From positions 1-7,663 of the forward strand of contig NZ_CAJKVK010000090.1 in the NCBI RefSeq assembly GCF_905203285.1: 7,663 nucleotides of DNA, in the 5' to 3' direction. This DNA is from an uncultured Succinatimonas sp. GTDB taxonomy: Bacteria; Pseudomonadota; Gammaproteobacteria; Enterobacterales; Succinivibrionaceae. The notes below the pieces were generated by a model. That model made no database searches. It saw nothing but the letters and a program-made list of their open reading frames with translations, and was not told where the DNA came from. Position numbers and translations under genes: made by a program. Shown here in pieces: positions 6,192 to 7,663 of the stretch. How positions within the stretch are numbered: the stretch's first letter is position 1; every line of letters begins with the position of its first letter.

Positions 6192-7454
6192 GTGGATCCC
6201 GCAATCATTACCTTAATTGTTCTTGCTGTAGTCGCGGTTTTATTCGTGACGGAGCTTATCCCTCTGGCCATAACTGCAATGGCTGCTCCTATTGCATTAG
6301 GCTGTCTTGGTGTTCTAAAGCCCAATGAAGTCTTTTCAGGTCTTTCCAATTCAACAGTAGTTCTCTTTGCCGGTATGTTCGTTGTCGGCGCGGCGATGCT
6401 TGAATCAGGATTGGCGCAAACGATAGGAAATTGGGTGGTTAAAAAGGTTGGAACAAAAGAAGTTCCTTTGATGGCATCATTGATGCTGGTTACGGTATGT
6501 ATGTCGGCATTTGCATCAAATACCGGAACCGTAGCCTGTTTAATGCCAGTATTTATCGGTATCTGTGCCGCAGCGAAGATTCCGGTTTCTCCAATCTTAA
6601 TGGGACTTGCGGTAGCGGCCAATACCGGCGGCACCATCACCATGGTCGGAACTCCGCCTAATATTATTGCCTCTGGTGCTCTTGAGGCGGCTGGAATCGC
6701 GCCTTTTACCTTGTTTGAATTTGCGTACGTCGGTATTCCTTTGTCGATAATGTCAATTATCTACATGATATTTATCGGACGCAAATTAGTACCTAAAAAC
6801 ATGGCGGATTTAGGCTCGGTTGAAGCAACTGACGGCATGTCCGGATCTCCGCGAGCTCGTATTTACTGCCTTGCTATTTTGCTTTATGTGATTTTAGGTA
6901 TTTGTTTCGGAATTCCGGGTCTTACTGCGGAAATGGTGGCTATTTCAGGTGCGCTTTTGTGCGTGCTGCTTGGCTGCCTTACTGAAAGACAGGCCTATAA
7001 CGGTATTGACTGGGTGACGATTTTCCTTTTTGCCGGAATGCTGCCTTTGGCTACCGCGCTTGACAAAACCGGAGCCGGTGGCTTGATCGCACATCATGTG
7101 GTAGGACTTGTCGGAAGTGATCCTTCCCCTATGATGTTTATGGCAGTTTTATTCTGTTTGTCATGCGGTTTGACGCAGTTTATGTCAAATACTGCAGCTG
7201 CCGCTCTTTTGTGTCCGATCGGTATTTCAATTGCCCAAGAAATGGGGGCGTCCCCGTACCCGGTACTGATGGCTATCGCCATTGCCGCTTCTTGTGCATT
7301 TACTACACCGGTTGCTACTCCGCCAAATACTTTGGTTTTAGGCCCTGGCGGCTTTAGATTTAAAGATTATATTTTTGTGGGAACTCCGTTAGTGGTTTTA
7401 TCATTTATCGTATGCGTAGTGATAATTCCGATGGTATGGCCGTTTTTCCCTTAA
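6192..7454 (+). CDS. SLC13/DASS-family anion:sodium symporter (permease)
   Basis: Polytopic inner-membrane protein of 420 residues, about ten or more hydrophobic segments. It has the hallmark duplicated motifs of the divalent anion:Na+ symporter family: Ser-Asn-Thr at 109-111 (AFASNTGTVACLMPV) and 332-334 (QFMSNTAAAALLCPI), each followed by a Pro-Pro-Asn element (MVGTPPNIIASG 151-162; TTPVATPPNTLVLGPGG 371-387). In the family the SNT motifs form the sodium and carboxylate sites, so uptake of a dicarboxylate or similar anion is likely; the exact substrate cannot be read. It lacks the central RCK/TrkA-C domains of the ~590-residue members. Start: GTG at 6192, with AAGGAG 7 nt upstream; an in-frame GTG at 6147 would place this ribosome site inside the coding region and add a polar leader. 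Monocistronic, closed by a strong hairpin. Confidence 0.88.
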   Translation: MDPAIITLIVLAVVAVLFVTELIPLAITAMAAPIALGCLGVLKPNEVFSGLSNSTVVLFAGMFVVGAAMLESGLAQTIGNWVVKKVGTKEVPLMASLMLVTVCMSAFASNTGTVACLMPVFIGICAAAKIPVSPILMGLAVAANTGGTITMVGTPPNIIASGALEAAGIAPFTLFEFAYVGIPLSIMSIIYMIFIGRKLVPKNMADLGSVEATDGMSGSPRARIYCLAILLYVILGICFGIPGLTAEMVAISGALLCVLLGCLTERQAYNGIDWVTIFLFAGMLPLATALDKTGAGGLIAHHVVGLVGSDPSPMMFMAVLFCLSCGLTQFMSNTAAAALLCPIGISIAQEMGASPYPVLMAIAIAASCAFTTPVATPPNTLVLGPGGFRFKDYIFVGTPLVVLSFIVCVVIIPMVWPFFP

Positions 7455-7461
7455 GCAGAAC

Positions 7462-7492
7462 AAAGCCGATTTAACAGTGTTAAATCGGCTTT
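7462..7492. terminator. Hairpin terminator after the SLC13-type transporter gene
   Basis: Perfect 14-bp stem AAAGCCGATTTAAC (7462-7475) / GTTAAATCGGCTTT (7479-7492) with a 3-nt loop, 7 bases after the stop codon. The T-run is short and lies within the stem arm, with AAATAAG after it. By symmetry it could also stop minus-strand transcription. Confidence 0.75.
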
Positions 7493-7540
7493 AAATAAGA
7501 CTAAAAATATGCTTTAAGGCTCATGTTTTAATTTATTTCA

Positions 7541-7568
7541 TTGTTTTTGTGATAATTCTTAGTATAAA
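7541..7568 (+). promoter_or_regulatory. Sigma-70-like promoter of the gene starting at 7618
   Basis: TTGTTT (7541-7546), 16-bp spacer, then TATAAA (7563-7568); with TAAAAT (7565-7570) the spacer would be 18 bp. It sits between the upstream terminator and the next start codon, about 45 nt before the latter, as expected for an independent transcription unit. Confidence 0.45.
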
Positions 7569-7617
7569 ATTTTCTAGAATGTAAGAGACAACCGCGATCA
7601 TCGCTAAGGAGAGTCAT

Positions 7618-7663
7618 ATGAATCCGCTTAACGTCATCAGAGGATTTGACCCCGATCTTTACG
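7618..7663 (+). CDS. Partial gene, N-terminus only, unidentified
   Basis: Fifteen codons (MNPLNVIRGFDPDLY) run to the window edge. The ATG has a strong TAAGGAG with 6-nt spacing and a promoter candidate upstream, so a real gene start is likely. The N-terminus is polar and shows no signal peptide or membrane segment so far. I do not recognise the family from this short piece. Confidence 0.7.
   Translation, partial: MNPLNVIRGFDPDLY

Noticed and set aside
6101..6643. Minus-strand reading frame of 180 codons opposite the symporter gene
   Set aside because: It is the complement of the conserved SLC13-type coding sequence and overlaps the start of the small membrane protein gene. The Thr/Pro/Ala-rich composition is typical of an antisense shadow.
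1..7663. Defence system, CRISPR array, insertion sequence, prophage or tRNA
   Set aside because: No spaced direct repeats, transposase or integrase motifs, terminal inverted repeats or cloverleaf sequences were found. All large frames belong to transport, cell-wall or dehydrogenase families.

Overview
The window is a stretch of ordinary bacterial chromosome, moderately AT-rich, with short gaps between genes and clear Shine-Dalgarno sites. The polyamine transport proteins closely resemble E. coli PotG, PotH and PotI, and the peptidase resembles enteric MepM. Together these point to a gammaproteobacterium. An AT-rich anaerobic lineage such as the Succinivibrionaceae would fit, but that is a guess and not something the window proves.

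Layout. From 59 to 3154, on the minus strand, lies a putrescine/polyamine ABC transporter operon transcribed potG (ATPase), potH (permease), potI (permease), closed by a hairpin terminator at 25-52. The substrate-binding gene potF is not present upstream of potG. An A/T-tract-rich divergent control region (3155-3442) separates this operon from a plus-strand gene at 3443-4648. That gene encodes an iron-type alcohol dehydrogenase family protein which keeps the NAD motif but has lost two metal-ligand histidines and a catalytic histidine. A bidirectional hairpin at 4662-4689 ends this gene and the convergent minus-strand gene at 4706-5725, a secreted M23 (MepM-like) murein endopeptidase with a good sigma-70 promoter. 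Next come a small two-helix membrane protein (5860-6129, minus) and, divergent from it by 62 bp, a compact SLC13/DASS-type anion:sodium symporter (6192-7454, plus). The symporter ends in a 14-bp perfect hairpin. The last 46 bases hold the first 15 codons of a further plus-strand gene.

How the genes relate. potGHI form one functional unit, the inner-membrane part of a polyamine importer that needs a periplasmic binding protein encoded elsewhere. The other genes are separate transcription units for cell-wall remodelling, carboxylate or other anion uptake, and unknown roles. No mobile element, CRISPR array, tRNA or rRNA was seen. The most unusual item is the dehydrogenase-family protein: its degenerate active site and AGA/AGG-rich arginine codons set it apart from its neighbours.
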